DNA from: an uncultured bacterium
Lineage (GTDB): Bacteria > Desulfobacterota > Syntrophorhabdia > Syntrophorhabdales > JANXAF01
Assembly: GCA_938084905.1 (NCBI GenBank)
Contig: CALKEQ010000008.1
Span: 62,001-126,000, forward strand
Length of the DNA stretch: 64,000 nucleotides
Reading direction: 5' to 3'
Shown piece by piece: positions 1 to 9,143 of the stretch; position 1 is the stretch's first letter, and each line of letters opens with the position of its first letter. A program made the position numbers and the translations under genes. The notes beneath the pieces are model-generated. The model did not search any database, was not told the DNA's origin, and saw only the letters and a program-made list of their open reading frames with translations.

Positions 1-313
1 CGCACCCGGTGGTAAGTGTTCTTTTTTCGGGAGGTTTAAAATCCGTGTTCTTTATGCGCACATCCACAACCCCTTCCTCCTCGCAAACCCTAAGAACTAG
101 AACGTCTTCGACTCCTTTGATTATGCCCTCCAGATAGAGGAAGCCGAGTACAAGGCAGTTCGTCTTTATAGGCGTACACTGAATGGTGACAAGCTCCTCT
201 CCGTTAACGTAAAGTACAAATGGTACTTCTTTTGGGATCGAGATGGAGCCTTGAGTGAAGGCTCCTCTTTCGTATTTAATGTACGGAACGTCTTTTACGA
301 TCGCCTCTTCCAT
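1..313 (-). CDS. fdhD: Formate dehydrogenase accessory sulfurtransferase FdhD, N-terminal part (truncated by left window edge)
   Basis: Manual reverse-strand translation from ATG at 313: MEEAIVKDVPYIKYERGAFTQGSISIPKEVPFVLYVNGEELVTIQCTPIKTNCLVLGFLYLEGIIKGVEDVLVLRVCEEEGVVDVRIKNTDFKPPEKRTLTTGC; ELVTIQCTP, LGFLYLEGII and TTGC motifs of FdhD. Confidence 0.85.
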   Translation of the reverse strand, partial: MEEAIVKDVPYIKYERGAFTQGSISIPKEVPFVLYVNGEELVTIQCTPIKTNCLVLGFLYLEGIIKGVEDVLVLRVCEEEGVVDVRIKNTDFKPPEKRTLTTGC

Positions 314-417
314 CTCTAGATGCTGGAAAAGTATAGCTGGCAGTAATTGGCTTGTCAAGAAAACGTAGGAATCTTGATATTTTAGCTGCTAAAATGGTAT
401 TCTAATGAGAAAGGGCT

Positions 418-882
418 ATGAAGCTTCCAACCCAAATAAGGTACGGAACCAGGGCCTTATTTTACATTGCCTTTCAAAAGGGAGGGGAATACACCCAAAC
501 AAAGGAGATTTCCCAAAAAGAGGACATCCCTGCCAGATTCCTTGAGCAGATATTCCAGAAACTAAAAAAAGCGGGACTCGTGGGAAGTACGAGAGGTCCA
601 GCAGGAGGTTACTACCTTTTGAGAAGACCTGAGGAGATATCAGTCGGAGATATTGTGCGGGCTATACTTGGAGCAGATTTGCAGCTTGTTCCCTGTACTG
701 AAAGAAGGTCAAAAGGTCCGTGCAAAAGAAGGGATACATGTGTGGCATCTCAAATATGGGCCACCGCTTCTAAGATGGTTATGGACTATTTTAACTCAAT
801 CACCCTCAAGGACATGTGTGATAAAGCGAAAAAACTAGGTTTTGAAAGAGAAATAGAAAAGAGGCTCATCTACCACATCTAG
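418..882 (+). CDS. Rrf2 family transcriptional regulator with three Cys (putative Fe-S sensor)
   Basis: MKLPTQIRYGTRALFYIAF...IPARFLEQIFQKLKKAGLVGSTRGPAGGYYLLRRPEEISVGDIV is the Rrf2 HTH; C-x8-C-x5-C cluster. Confidence 0.9.
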   Translation: MKLPTQIRYGTRALFYIAFQKGGEYTQTKEISQKEDIPARFLEQIFQKLKKAGLVGSTRGPAGGYYLLRRPEEISVGDIVRAILGADLQLVPCTERRSKGPCKRRDTCVASQIWATASKMVMDYFNSITLKDMCDKAKKLGFEREIEKRLIYHI

Positions 883-898
883 AGCCTCTTTCTTTTCC
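858..898 (+). terminator. Rho-independent terminator of rrf2-family gene
   Basis: agaggctc...gagcctct stem with stop codon in loop, followed by ttcttttc. Confidence 0.6.
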
Positions 899-901
899 CC
901 T

Positions 902-1669
902 TTAAAGGACAAAATTTTCCAATATTAACCTTAGGGCCCTTTCTTTCCCCTGCAAAAATTCTTTTAGATAGAATCCTGGGATCCAGCCAGAATTTTTCAA
1001 GATATCCGAAACCACAAGGAAAGCGATCCCATCAACTCCCAAAAAGTTACATACCGCATAAAACGAGGCAACTTCCATGTCCACAACATGAGCCCCTTTT
1101 GATCTGAATTGCTCGATTTTCCCTTTGGTCTCTCTGTAAAGGCCATCTGTGGTCCAGACAAGGCAGGAAGATATCCCCTCTCTTTCAATCAATGGCTTCA
1201 AATTTTCAAACCAGGTCGAAGACACGACTTCTTCTTTTACTCCGTAATGGCGGGAGGTCCCTTCGTCGCAGATGGCTCCTTTTGCAATAACTATGTCTCC
1301 TATTGAAATCCATTCCACGAGAGAGCCGCAGAAGCCAAAGATTAGGATTTCTTTCGTGCCAAATTGGACAACCTCTTCTGTAAGCTGGGCTAGACACGGT
1401 CCTGAAGGAAAGGATCTAACAAAAATAGTTTCCCTTCCATGGATCTCGTATATTTTCCTATACGGGTACCAGTTCGGGTTTAGAGTTGCCCCACTTTTTT
1501 CCTTTAGAAATTCGAGAGATTTCTTGTCAAACGTTATTATTGCCCTTTTTTTTAAAAGAAGCTCCTCTGGGGGTTTTAAAGTTAACGCTCCAACAAGATC
1601 TCTCGGATTGAAAACAGGCTTTTCCAGATCATCTGAGCTTTTCTGAGAATATTTTTCTGAGCTTTTCAT
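902..1669 (-). CDS. Nucleoside phosphorylase family protein (PNP/UDP phosphorylase-like)
   Basis: GTKEILIFGFCGSL...GDIVIAKGAICDEGTSRHYG...VVDMEVASFYAVCNFLGVDGIAFLVVSD pattern. Confidence 0.75.
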   Translation of the reverse strand: MKSSEKYSQKSSDDLEKPVFNPRDLVGALTLKPPEELLLKKRAIITFDKKSLEFLKEKSGATLNPNWYPYRKIYEIHGRETIFVRSFPSGPCLAQLTEEVVQFGTKEILIFGFCGSLVEWISIGDIVIAKGAICDEGTSRHYGVKEEVVSSTWFENLKPLIEREGISSCLVWTTDGLYRETKGKIEQFRSKGAHVVDMEVASFYAVCNFLGVDGIAFLVVSDILKNSGWIPGFYLKEFLQGKERALRLILENFVL

Positions 1670-2117
1670 ATGTTGAGCGGATGTGTTCGGATATGACTTT
1701 AGTTTCCGCTATAACTGGCATAAAATTTGTGTCTCCGAACCATCTTGGTACGACATGCACATGGATGTGGTCCTCAAGACCAGCCCCTGCAGCCCTCCCT
1801 ATATTTAAACCGATATTCAGTCCGTCTGCCCCAAAATTCTCTCTAAAGATGGAGCTGAGCATCTTTACAAGTCTCATCATATCAAGAATCTCTGAATCTT
1901 CTAATTCTTCTATTGAGCCTACGTGTCTTTTTGGAGCAACCATTACATGTCCGCTTGAGTAGGGATAGCGGTTCATTATAACGAAGGCTTTCTCAAGCTT
2001 TGCCACAACAAGGGCACTTTTTTCATCAACGTTATCGATGCAGAGAAAACAGGATGCTTCCACTTTGTATGGCTGGGTTACATACTCAACTCTCCAAGGT
2101 GCCCATATCCTTTCCAC
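1629..2117 (-). CDS. HIT family hydrolase
   Basis: HIT motif DHIHVHVVPRW; N-terminal MERIWAPWRVEYV. Confidence 0.9.
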   Translation of the reverse strand: MERIWAPWRVEYVTQPYKVEASCFLCIDNVDEKSALVVAKLEKAFVIMNRYPYSSGHVMVAPKRHVGSIEELEDSEILDMMRLVKMLSSIFRENFGADGLNIGLNIGRAAGAGLEDHIHVHVVPRWFGDTNFMPVIAETKVISEHIRSTYEKLRKIFSEKLR

Positions 2118-2120
2118 TTT

Positions 2121-2636
2121 TCACTCCTTTACAAAAACGTAGTCCTTCCAGTGTTCTGGGAGGGTCTTTATGCCCGTATGGAGCATTATCATGTAGAAGG
2201 CTGTAGGTCTTGAGGGCCTCTTTTTTAGTGACATTCCCGCCTCCTCTGGCAGTTTGTCCCCCTTTTTTACGTTACACTGGATACAGCAAGTCACAATATT
2301 TGACCACTCTGTAATCCCTCCTCTCGATTTTGGCACGATATGGTCGCATGTGAGGTATTTAGGTTCTAACTTTTTCCCACAGTACTGACATGTGTATCCG
2401 TCCCTGAGGAATATGTTTTTCCTGGAGAATTTTACATTTCTGTGGTTGTTATTTTTTACAAACCTGAGAAGCCTTATAACTGCAGGCTGCTTTATCTCAC
2501 AGGAGACTCCTTTTATTTTTCGGTCGTATTCCTTCAGAACCTCAACCTTTCCCAAATAAAGGAGGGTCACCGCCTTTTTCCAAGAAACTATACTCAGAGG
2601 CTCGTAAGAGGTATTCAGCAGGAGAGTCTTTTCCAT
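2121..2636 (-). CDS. HNH endonuclease family protein
   Basis: MEKTLLLNTSYEPLSIVSWKKA...RDGYTCQYCGKKLEPKYLTCDHIVPKSRGGITEWSNIVTCCIQCNVKKGDK. Confidence 0.85.
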   Translation of the reverse strand: MEKTLLLNTSYEPLSIVSWKKAVTLLYLGKVEVLKEYDRKIKGVSCEIKQPAVIRLLRFVKNNNHRNVKFSRKNIFLRDGYTCQYCGKKLEPKYLTCDHIVPKSRGGITEWSNIVTCCIQCNVKKGDKLPEEAGMSLKKRPSRPTAFYMIMLHTGIKTLPEHWKDYVFVKE

Positions 2637-2796
2637 AGTTTAACCATAAATACCGTTTTTTCTCCGCTTATGTCAAGAGCCTGGCTTCCCATCTGGACTT
2701 TTTCCTTTAAGGCCATATCCTTCCATCCAAATGGCCTACCTCGACGGATGAACTAACTACACCTCAAAAGATTTTTGCCTTTTTAAACCTTAAACT

Positions 2797-2825
2797 ACAA
2801 AAAATGAACCCGGGATTTCCCGGGT
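2797..2825 (-). terminator. Rho-independent terminator of the carboxylase gene
   Basis: Reverse strand ACCCGGGA-AAT-TCCCGGGT-like hairpin followed by TCATTTTTT. Confidence 0.65.
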
Positions 2826-2831
2826 CTTAGG

Positions 2832-4388
2832 TTAAAGGTTTATATTTGAGTACTTCTTATCAGGTCTTTTTGCTCTTTTGTTTTCCAGTACCTCAAGGGC
2901 CCTACAGATGTACTTCCTTGTATACCTCGGCATAATAACGTCGTCCACATAACCACGTTCTGCGGCCTGGTAGGGATTCTCCAATTTAGATCTGTACTCC
3001 TCTATCAGCCTCTTTGCAGTCTCCTTTGGGTTTTCCGACTGCTTTATTTCCTTGGCGTATATTACACTTGCAGCAGTCTCCGCTCCAACTATGTTTATCT
3101 TGGCTGTGGGCCATGCAAAGACAAGATCTGCACCTATGCTTTTGTCTAGCATTGCGTAATGGGCTCCAGCGTACGACTTCCCTATTATTATTGATATGAG
3201 AGGAACCGTAGCCTCAGACCAGGCAAAAAGAGTCTTAGCTCCATGGCGCAAGATTCCTCTCCATTCATGGTACGAACCTATCCAGAACGCGGGACAGTCG
3301 ACGAATGTGACAACCGGGATGTTAAAAAGGTCACAGAAGCGCACGAACCTTGCCAATTTATCGGAAGCGTCACAATCGAGTCCACCCATGAGGACTTTAG
3401 GCTGGTTTGCAACGATTCCAGCGACCCGACCATCGAACCTGGCAAATCCGACTATCAGGTTCTGGGCAAAGTACTTGTGGATTTCGAAGAAGCTACCTTT
3501 ATCAACTACCATCTCGATCAATGGCTTCATGTCGTAAGGTGTCCTCAATGCTGGATCCGGCAGATACTCATCAAGTTCAGGGATCTCCCTTTCTGGATCA
3601 TCGTACCTCTCACCCCTCGGTGGTTTCTCTTTGTTGTTTGAGGGAAGATAGGAGAGGAGCTTTTTGCAAAGCTCTATACATTCATAATCGTCCTCACCAA
3701 CTATATGGGTACTGCCAGCTTTTTTTGCATGAGGTTCCCATCCGCAAAGTTCTTCTAGAGTTATGTCCTCTCCGGTCTGCGTTTTGACAAAGGCAGGTCC
3801 TGCAATGCCTATAAATCCGGTCTTTTTACTCTGAATGAGAAAATCGTTCATAATCGGATGGTAAGCCTGCCCGCCGAGGCACGGTCCAAGTAAAAGGGCG
3901 ATCTGGGGAATAACACCGGATGCGAGAGTCTGAGCCCTGAAGAGCCAGCCATAGGCTTCTAGGCAATCTATTCCCTCCTGAAGCCTGGCTCCTGCGGAGT
4001 CATTTATACCTATGAAGGGCCAACCCTTTTCCATAGCGAACTCTATTGCCCAGACAAACTTCTTTCCATGGTACTCTCCGTAAGTTCCAGCCATTGCCGT
4101 GTAATCTTCGGAGGCAATGACCACGTACCTTCCATTTACCTTACCATAGCCGGTTATCACTCCCTCTGCAGGGATGTATCTGTCTGCCATCCCGAACTTT
4201 GTCTGTCTGTGCGTGACGAAAAGCCCAACCTCGGTAAAAGTTCCAGGGTCACAGAGGAGTTCAATCCTTTCCCTTGCATTGGTCTGACCCTTTTCTTTTC
4301 TCTTTCTCAGTTCCTCTTCCCCGCCCATTGCAAGCGCTCTCTGTCTTCTCTTCATGTACTCATCGTATATCTGATCGAACTTGCCCAT
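2832..4388 (-). CDS. Acyl-CoA carboxylase beta subunit / carboxyltransferase (propionyl- or methylmalonyl-CoA type)
   Basis: ARERIELLCDPGTFTEVGLFV...FIGINDSAGARLQEG...GGAYHYA-type motifs; start moved to 4388 where GGAGG is appropriately spaced. Confidence 0.9.
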   Translation of the reverse strand: MGKFDQIYDEYMKRRQRALAMGGEEELRKRKEKGQTNARERIELLCDPGTFTEVGLFVTHRQTKFGMADRYIPAEGVITGYGKVNGRYVVIASEDYTAMAGTYGEYHGKKFVWAIEFAMEKGWPFIGINDSAGARLQEGIDCLEAYGWLFRAQTLASGVIPQIALLLGPCLGGQAYHPIMNDFLIQSKKTGFIGIAGPAFVKTQTGEDITLEELCGWEPHAKKAGSTHIVGEDDYECIELCKKLLSYLPSNNKEKPPRGERYDDPEREIPELDEYLPDPALRTPYDMKPLIEMVVDKGSFFEIHKYFAQNLIVGFARFDGRVAGIVANQPKVLMGGLDCDASDKLARFVRFCDLFNIPVVTFVDCPAFWIGSYHEWRGILRHGAKTLFAWSEATVPLISIIIGKSYAGAHYAMLDKSIGADLVFAWPTAKINIVGAETAASVIYAKEIKQSENPKETAKRLIEEYRSKLENPYQAAERGYVDDVIMPRYTRKYICRALEVLENKRAKRPDKKYSNINL

Positions 4389-4575
4389 CATCTCCTCCCA
4401 GGTTATGTTATTTTTTTCACATTTTGTATTATATTTTCTCCTTTCCCCATTGTCAATAAAATTGATTGACATACGCTTAACTTTTCATGCTTGGAAGCAC
4501 GCCTTTTTTGAAAAATTCGAGTTGACACCTTTGACTTCGAAATTGTAAAAAAACAAAAAACTTTAGGAGCCCCTT

Positions 4576-5940
4576 ATGGAGCCTTATGAGAAGAGCAAAC
4601 TCTCCGAGTGGGACAAGGAGTACGTCTGGCACCCTTTTACCCAGATGAAAGAGTACGTAGAAGGGGAACCACTTATAATTGAGAGAGGAGAGGGTTTCTA
4701 CTTAATAGACACTGAGGGAAGAAGATACATCGACGGTACCTCATCCATATGGGTAAACGTCTTTGGTTACACCAAAGAAGAACTAAAAAGAGCAATAATA
4801 GAACAAACCGAAAGACTCCCACATTCAACTTTGTTGGGGCTTGCGAACGTACCTTCAATAATTCTTGCAAAAAAACTGGTTGAGATAGTACCTCGGGGGC
4901 TGAAGAAGGTTTTCTACTCTGATAACGGTTCTACAGCCGTAGAGATTGCTCTTAAAATGACTTACCATTTTTGGCAGCTAAAAGGGGAGAAGAAGAGAAA
5001 GTATTTCGTATCGTTCAGAAACGGATATCACGGTGATACTTTAGGAGCGGTTAGTGTTGGAGGAATAGATCTTTTTCACAAGGTTTATAGACCCCTCCTA
5101 TTCAAATCTTACAAGGCACCCTCTCCTTACTGTTACAGATGTCCACTCAAGCTATCGAGAAATAAGTGTACGATGGAATGTGTTTCCATATTTGAGCATA
5201 TGGTCTTGGAGCATAAAGATGAGTTGTGCGGGGTAATAATCGAACCTTACGTTCAGGGAGCAGGAGGCATAATAGTCCAGCCTGAGGGTTTTATTTCGAA
5301 AATCTGGAGGATAACAAAGGAAAACAAATTAATCTTTATTGCCGATGAGGTAGCCACAGGTTTTGGAAGAACGGGCACGCTCTTTGCGTGCGAAAAGGAG
5401 AACATAATTCCAGATATAATCTGTCTCTCAAAAAGCATGACTGGCGGCTACCTTCCCCTTGCTGCCACCATAACAACTGAAGAGATATACAACGCCTTTC
5501 TTGGAAGATATGAGGAGTTCAAAACCTTCTTCCACGGTCATACTTACACTGGAAACCCGATTGCGTGTAATCTAGCGCTTGCCAATCTGGAACTTTTTGA
5601 GAAGGAGAACCTCTTGGCGAAGATAAGAGAAAGGATAGAGTTTGCAAAAAAAGAGCTCGTAAGATTCAATGATCTTTCGCATGTTGGTGATGTCCGGCAG
5701 GGAGGGCTGATGATAGGGATTGAACTCGTTCAAAACAAGAAAGACAAAAAAGCTTATCCTCCAGAAAAAAAGATGGGTCAGAGGGTCATACTTAAAGCAA
5801 GGGAGAAGGGTTTGATTTTAAGGCCCTTAGGCGATGTAATAGTTATTATGCCACCCCTTGCAATAGACGAAAAGACGCTAAAGAGAATTCTGGACATAAC
5901 ATTTGAAAGCATATACGAGGTCACGGAAAAGGAGACGTGA
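4576..5940 (+). CDS. bioA: Adenosylmethionine-8-amino-7-oxononanoate aminotransferase
   Basis: VWHPFTQMKEY...DGTSSIWVNVFGY...FIADEVATGFGRTGTLFACEKENIIPDIICLSKSMTGGYLPLAATI. Confidence 0.92.
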   Translation: MEPYEKSKLSEWDKEYVWHPFTQMKEYVEGEPLIIERGEGFYLIDTEGRRYIDGTSSIWVNVFGYTKEELKRAIIEQTERLPHSTLLGLANVPSIILAKKLVEIVPRGLKKVFYSDNGSTAVEIALKMTYHFWQLKGEKKRKYFVSFRNGYHGDTLGAVSVGGIDLFHKVYRPLLFKSYKAPSPYCYRCPLKLSRNKCTMECVSIFEHMVLEHKDELCGVIIEPYVQGAGGIIVQPEGFISKIWRITKENKLIFIADEVATGFGRTGTLFACEKENIIPDIICLSKSMTGGYLPLAATITTEEIYNAFLGRYEEFKTFFHGHTYTGNPIACNLALANLELFEKENLLAKIRERIEFAKKELVRFNDLSHVGDVRQGGLMIGIELVQNKKDKKAYPPEKKMGQRVILKAREKGLILRPLGDVIVIMPPLAIDEKTLKRILDITFESIYEVTEKET

Positions 5941-5981
5941 TAAAGATTGACAATTGCCTTTTTAGGTGATAGAAGATAGGC

Positions 5982-6302
5982 ATGAAGTTTTTGGCTCTGA
6001 TTTCCATTTTGTTTCTCATTTTTCCAGTTTCTCAGATTGAGGCGAAAGATGATCTTTCTTCAAAGGAGATCCCTTCGGGGGAATCGATGCTCTTTGACCT
6101 TTTGGTTCTCAGACCCCTTGGCATTGGCGCATGTGCTTTAGGAATCGCAGTATCCATTGTGAGCATCCCCTTTAACTTGGCTAATCCAAACCCTGAATAC
6201 GTAACAAAAAAATTCATAACCGAACCTTTTGAATACACTTTTCTCAGACCCCTGGGCAAAAAAGGACCGGTGGCTGAGAGAAAAGACTTCCATACAGAAT
6301 AA
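5982..6302 (+). CDS. Small exported/membrane protein, unknown function
   Basis: Signal peptide-like N-terminus; repeated LRPLG segment; no family recognised. Confidence 0.6.
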   Translation: MKFLALISILFLIFPVSQIEAKDDLSSKEIPSGESMLFDLLVLRPLGIGACALGIAVSIVSIPFNLANPNPEYVTKKFITEPFEYTFLRPLGKKGPVAERKDFHTE

Positions 6303-6313
6303 AGGAGGGTATT

Positions 6314-7321
6314 ATGAGAAGGCTTTTTCTAGTTACACTTCTTTTTTTCCTTGGGCTTACGCTCATCGGATCTTACTCTCAGGCGAAAACTGTCGTTCAG
6401 TACGGACACGTTGGGCCACCAGTTCACCCACAACACCACGGTGCGATGGCATTTGCCAAGTACGTGAATGAGAAGACTCAAGGTGCAATAGAGGTACAGG
6501 TCTTCCCGATGGGGCAACTGGGTGGAGAAAGGTCTATGACAGAACAGGTTCAGGCGGGAACTCTCCATATGACGGCTGTGACGGCGGGAGTACTCTCAAA
6601 TTTCGTTCCAGAGGTCATCGTTATTGAGCTTCCCTTTATCTTTCCAAGTAGGGAAGTGGCGTATAAGGTACTGGACGACAAAGAGGTAAAAGAGAGAATA
6701 GCAAAATACTGTGAGCAGAAAGGTTTCGTTTTTATCGGATATACTGAAAATGAGTTTAGGGATATAACAAACTCTAAGAGACCAATAAGAACTCCATCTG
6801 ACCTGAAAGGGCTTAAGATAAGGGTTATAGAGAGCCCCCTTCACATAGACACCTTTAAAGCCCTAGGTGCAAACCCGACTCCCATGCCATTCCCCGAAGT
6901 TTATAACGCTTTACAGCAGAAAATAATTGATGGACAGGATAACCCGCTTTACACCTCAATCCTTATGAAATTCACTGAGGTTAACAAGTACGCCACAATA
7001 ACTAACCACATACTTACCGAATGTCCAACAGTTGTGAACAAAGCTTTCTGGAACACACTCACTCCAGATGAGCAAAAAATTTTCAGAGAGGCAGCGGAGA
7101 TCCAAATAAAGGTGAATAGGGAACTGAACGCGAAGAATAGAGCAGAGGCATTGGAAAAGGCGAAGGCCCAGAAAGTTGAGGTTTACGTACTTTCAGATCA
7201 GGAAAAGGAGGCCTTTAAAAAGGCCGTAAAACCTGTTCACGAGAAGTACAGAAAAATAGTCGGGCCCGAGTGGTACGACTTTTTCGTGAAAAAAATAGAG
7301 TACTACTCAAAGAAGAAGTAA
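6314..7321 (+). CDS. dctP: TRAP transporter substrate-binding protein, DctP type
   Basis: Signal peptide, AFAKYVNEKTQGAIEVQVFPMGQLGGERSMTEQVQAG, GLKIRVIESPLHIDTFKALGANPTPMPFPEVYNALQQKIIDGQDNP. Confidence 0.93.
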   Translation: MRRLFLVTLLFFLGLTLIGSYSQAKTVVQYGHVGPPVHPQHHGAMAFAKYVNEKTQGAIEVQVFPMGQLGGERSMTEQVQAGTLHMTAVTAGVLSNFVPEVIVIELPFIFPSREVAYKVLDDKEVKERIAKYCEQKGFVFIGYTENEFRDITNSKRPIRTPSDLKGLKIRVIESPLHIDTFKALGANPTPMPFPEVYNALQQKIIDGQDNPLYTSILMKFTEVNKYATITNHILTECPTVVNKAFWNTLTPDEQKIFREAAEIQIKVNRELNAKNRAEALEKAKAQKVEVYVLSDQEKEAFKKAVKPVHEKYRKIVGPEWYDFFVKKIEYYSKKK

Positions 7322-7337
7322 GGGGGTTACCCCCCCT
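7321..7337 (+). promoter_or_regulatory. Intercistronic hairpin between dctP and dctQ
   Basis: aggggg-tta-cccccct immediately after dctP stop. Confidence 0.6.
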
Positions 7338-7348
7338 TTCTCCTCTAA

Positions 7349-7858
7349 ATGGGGAACCTGAAGGAAAAGCTTAAGAAGGTTGAGGAGTACTCAGCCGGTC
7401 TTACTCTGATTTTTCTGGCAATTGTTACATTCTGCGAAACCGTGCTTAGGTACACAGTCTCAGTAACTTTCATGTGGTTTAATGAATTTGCCAATTACAC
7501 TCTCATCTTTATGACCTTTCTTGGTGCTTCGATTGGCGTCAAATACGGCACACATTTTTCGATGGAAGCTTTGACGGAGAGTCTACCTGGAAGAAAGAGC
7601 CACTTTCTGAAGTCTATAGCTTACTTTTTGTCATTTCTCATATGCACGGTTTTTGTCTTCTACGGAACTCTCCACCTTGTCCACCTTAAAAATTTTGGGG
7701 TGAAAAGCTCAGCAATGCAAATCCCCATGTACATCCCCTACTTATCGATACCCTTTTTCTCATTGGTTATGGGGCTCAGATTTCTCTTTTTGTCTTATTC
7801 ACACATAGTAAGCTTCCTTAAAAAGGAACCTTATAGGAAGATAACGAAGAGTTACTGA
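7349..7858 (+). CDS. dctQ: TRAP transporter small permease DctQ
   Basis: 169 aa, four hydrophobic segments, MWFNEFANYTLIFMTFLGASIGVKYGTHFSME, position between dctP and dctM. Confidence 0.88.
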   Translation: MGNLKEKLKKVEEYSAGLTLIFLAIVTFCETVLRYTVSVTFMWFNEFANYTLIFMTFLGASIGVKYGTHFSMEALTESLPGRKSHFLKSIAYFLSFLICTVFVFYGTLHLVHLKNFGVKSSAMQIPMYIPYLSIPFFSLVMGLRFLFLSYSHIVSFLKKEPYRKITKSY

Positions 7859-7859
7859 A

Positions 7860-9143
7860 ATGAACCTTACGCTTATGTTCATTTGCTTTTTCTCTTTCCT
7901 TGTACTCAGTGTACCAATAGCACTCGTCCTTGCTTCTACAACTGCCATTTACCTCCATTTTGTTACAAAAACTTCACTTTCTTCCCTTATCCAGCAGCTT
8001 TTCAACGGCCTCGATAACTTTGTCCTCATAGCTGTTCCCCTCTTCATATTAGCTGGGAACATAATGGGGGAAGGGAAAATAGCCGATAGACTCGTAGCGA
8101 TTATGAACCTTTTGGCAGGAAGGGTAACAGGGGGATTGGCAATAGCATCTGTCCTTTCCTGTGTCTTTTTCGCCGCCATTTCTGGCTCCTCTCCAGCCAC
8201 GGTAATAGCCATAGGGAGCATAATGATGCCAGCCTTGATAAAGCATGGCTATGGAGAAAAATTTTCAATTGGGCTTCTCACCTCTGCGGGTTCTTTGGGT
8301 ATACTCATACCGCCGAGCATTCCGATGATACTTTACGCCCTTGTAATGAATGTGTCTGTGGCGGAAATATTTTTAGCCGGTTTTCTTCCCGGTTTCTTTA
8401 TTGGTGGATGTCTCATTCTTTATTCTTACCTTGTCTCACGAGCCAACGGATGGAGGTTCGATTTTGCTTACACTCCCGGATCTGCAAAAAAGATCATAAA
8501 AGAAGGGGTATGGGCCCTTTTCCTCCCATTTCTGGTTCTCGGAGGCATCTACGGAGGGGTATTCACACCAACTGAGGCAGCAGCCGTCTCTGTGATTTAT
8601 GCAATACTAGTTGAGAGGTTCATTTACAAAGAGTTAACATTCTCGAGAATTCTAGAAATTGCAAAAAATTCGGCTGTCCTTTCCGGCTGTCTCCTCTTTA
8701 TTCTCTCATGTGCAATGACCTTCGTTTGGCTCCTAACTATTGAGCAGATCCCTCAGAAACTTGCAACATTTATAATTTCCCATGTGAGGGAAAGGTGGCT
8801 CTTCCTTCTTGCAGTTAACATCCTCTTCCTGATCATAGGTTGCCTTATGGACATTGTTACTGCTGTCATAGTCATTTCTCCGATTCTTGTTGAAACACTG
8901 AGAATTTTCAACATAGATCCTGTCCATTTTGGGATCGTAATGATAATAAACATAGAATGTGGGTTTTTAACCCCTCCATTTGGCCTAAACCTTTTTGTCT
9001 CCATGGCAATTATGAAGAAGTCGCTTGTTGAGATTTCAAGGATGGTTATGCCGTTTTTGATCCTTTTCATATTGTGCCTTCTCGTTCTTACCTACATCCC
9101 GAAAATCTCTTTACTTCTTCCGGAGATTCTTATGAGAAAGTAA
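7860..9143 (+). CDS. dctM: TRAP transporter large permease DctM
   Basis: [84 protein letters not shown]. Confidence 0.95.
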   Translation: MNLTLMFICFFSFLVLSVPIALVLASTTAIYLHFVTKTSLSSLIQQLFNGLDNFVLIAVPLFILAGNIMGEGKIADRLVAIMNLLAGRVTGGLAIASVLSCVFFAAISGSSPATVIAIGSIMMPALIKHGYGEKFSIGLLTSAGSLGILIPPSIPMILYALVMNVSVAEIFLAGFLPGFFIGGCLILYSYLVSRANGWRFDFAYTPGSAKKIIKEGVWALFLPFLVLGGIYGGVFTPTEAAAVSVIYAILVERFIYKELTFSRILEIAKNSAVLSGCLLFILSCAMTFVWLLTIEQIPQKLATFIISHVRERWLFLLAVNILFLIIGCLMDIVTAVIVISPILVETLRIFNIDPVHFGIVMIINIECGFLTPPFGLNLFVSMAIMKKSLVEISRMVMPFLILFILCLLVLTYIPKISLLLPEILMRK

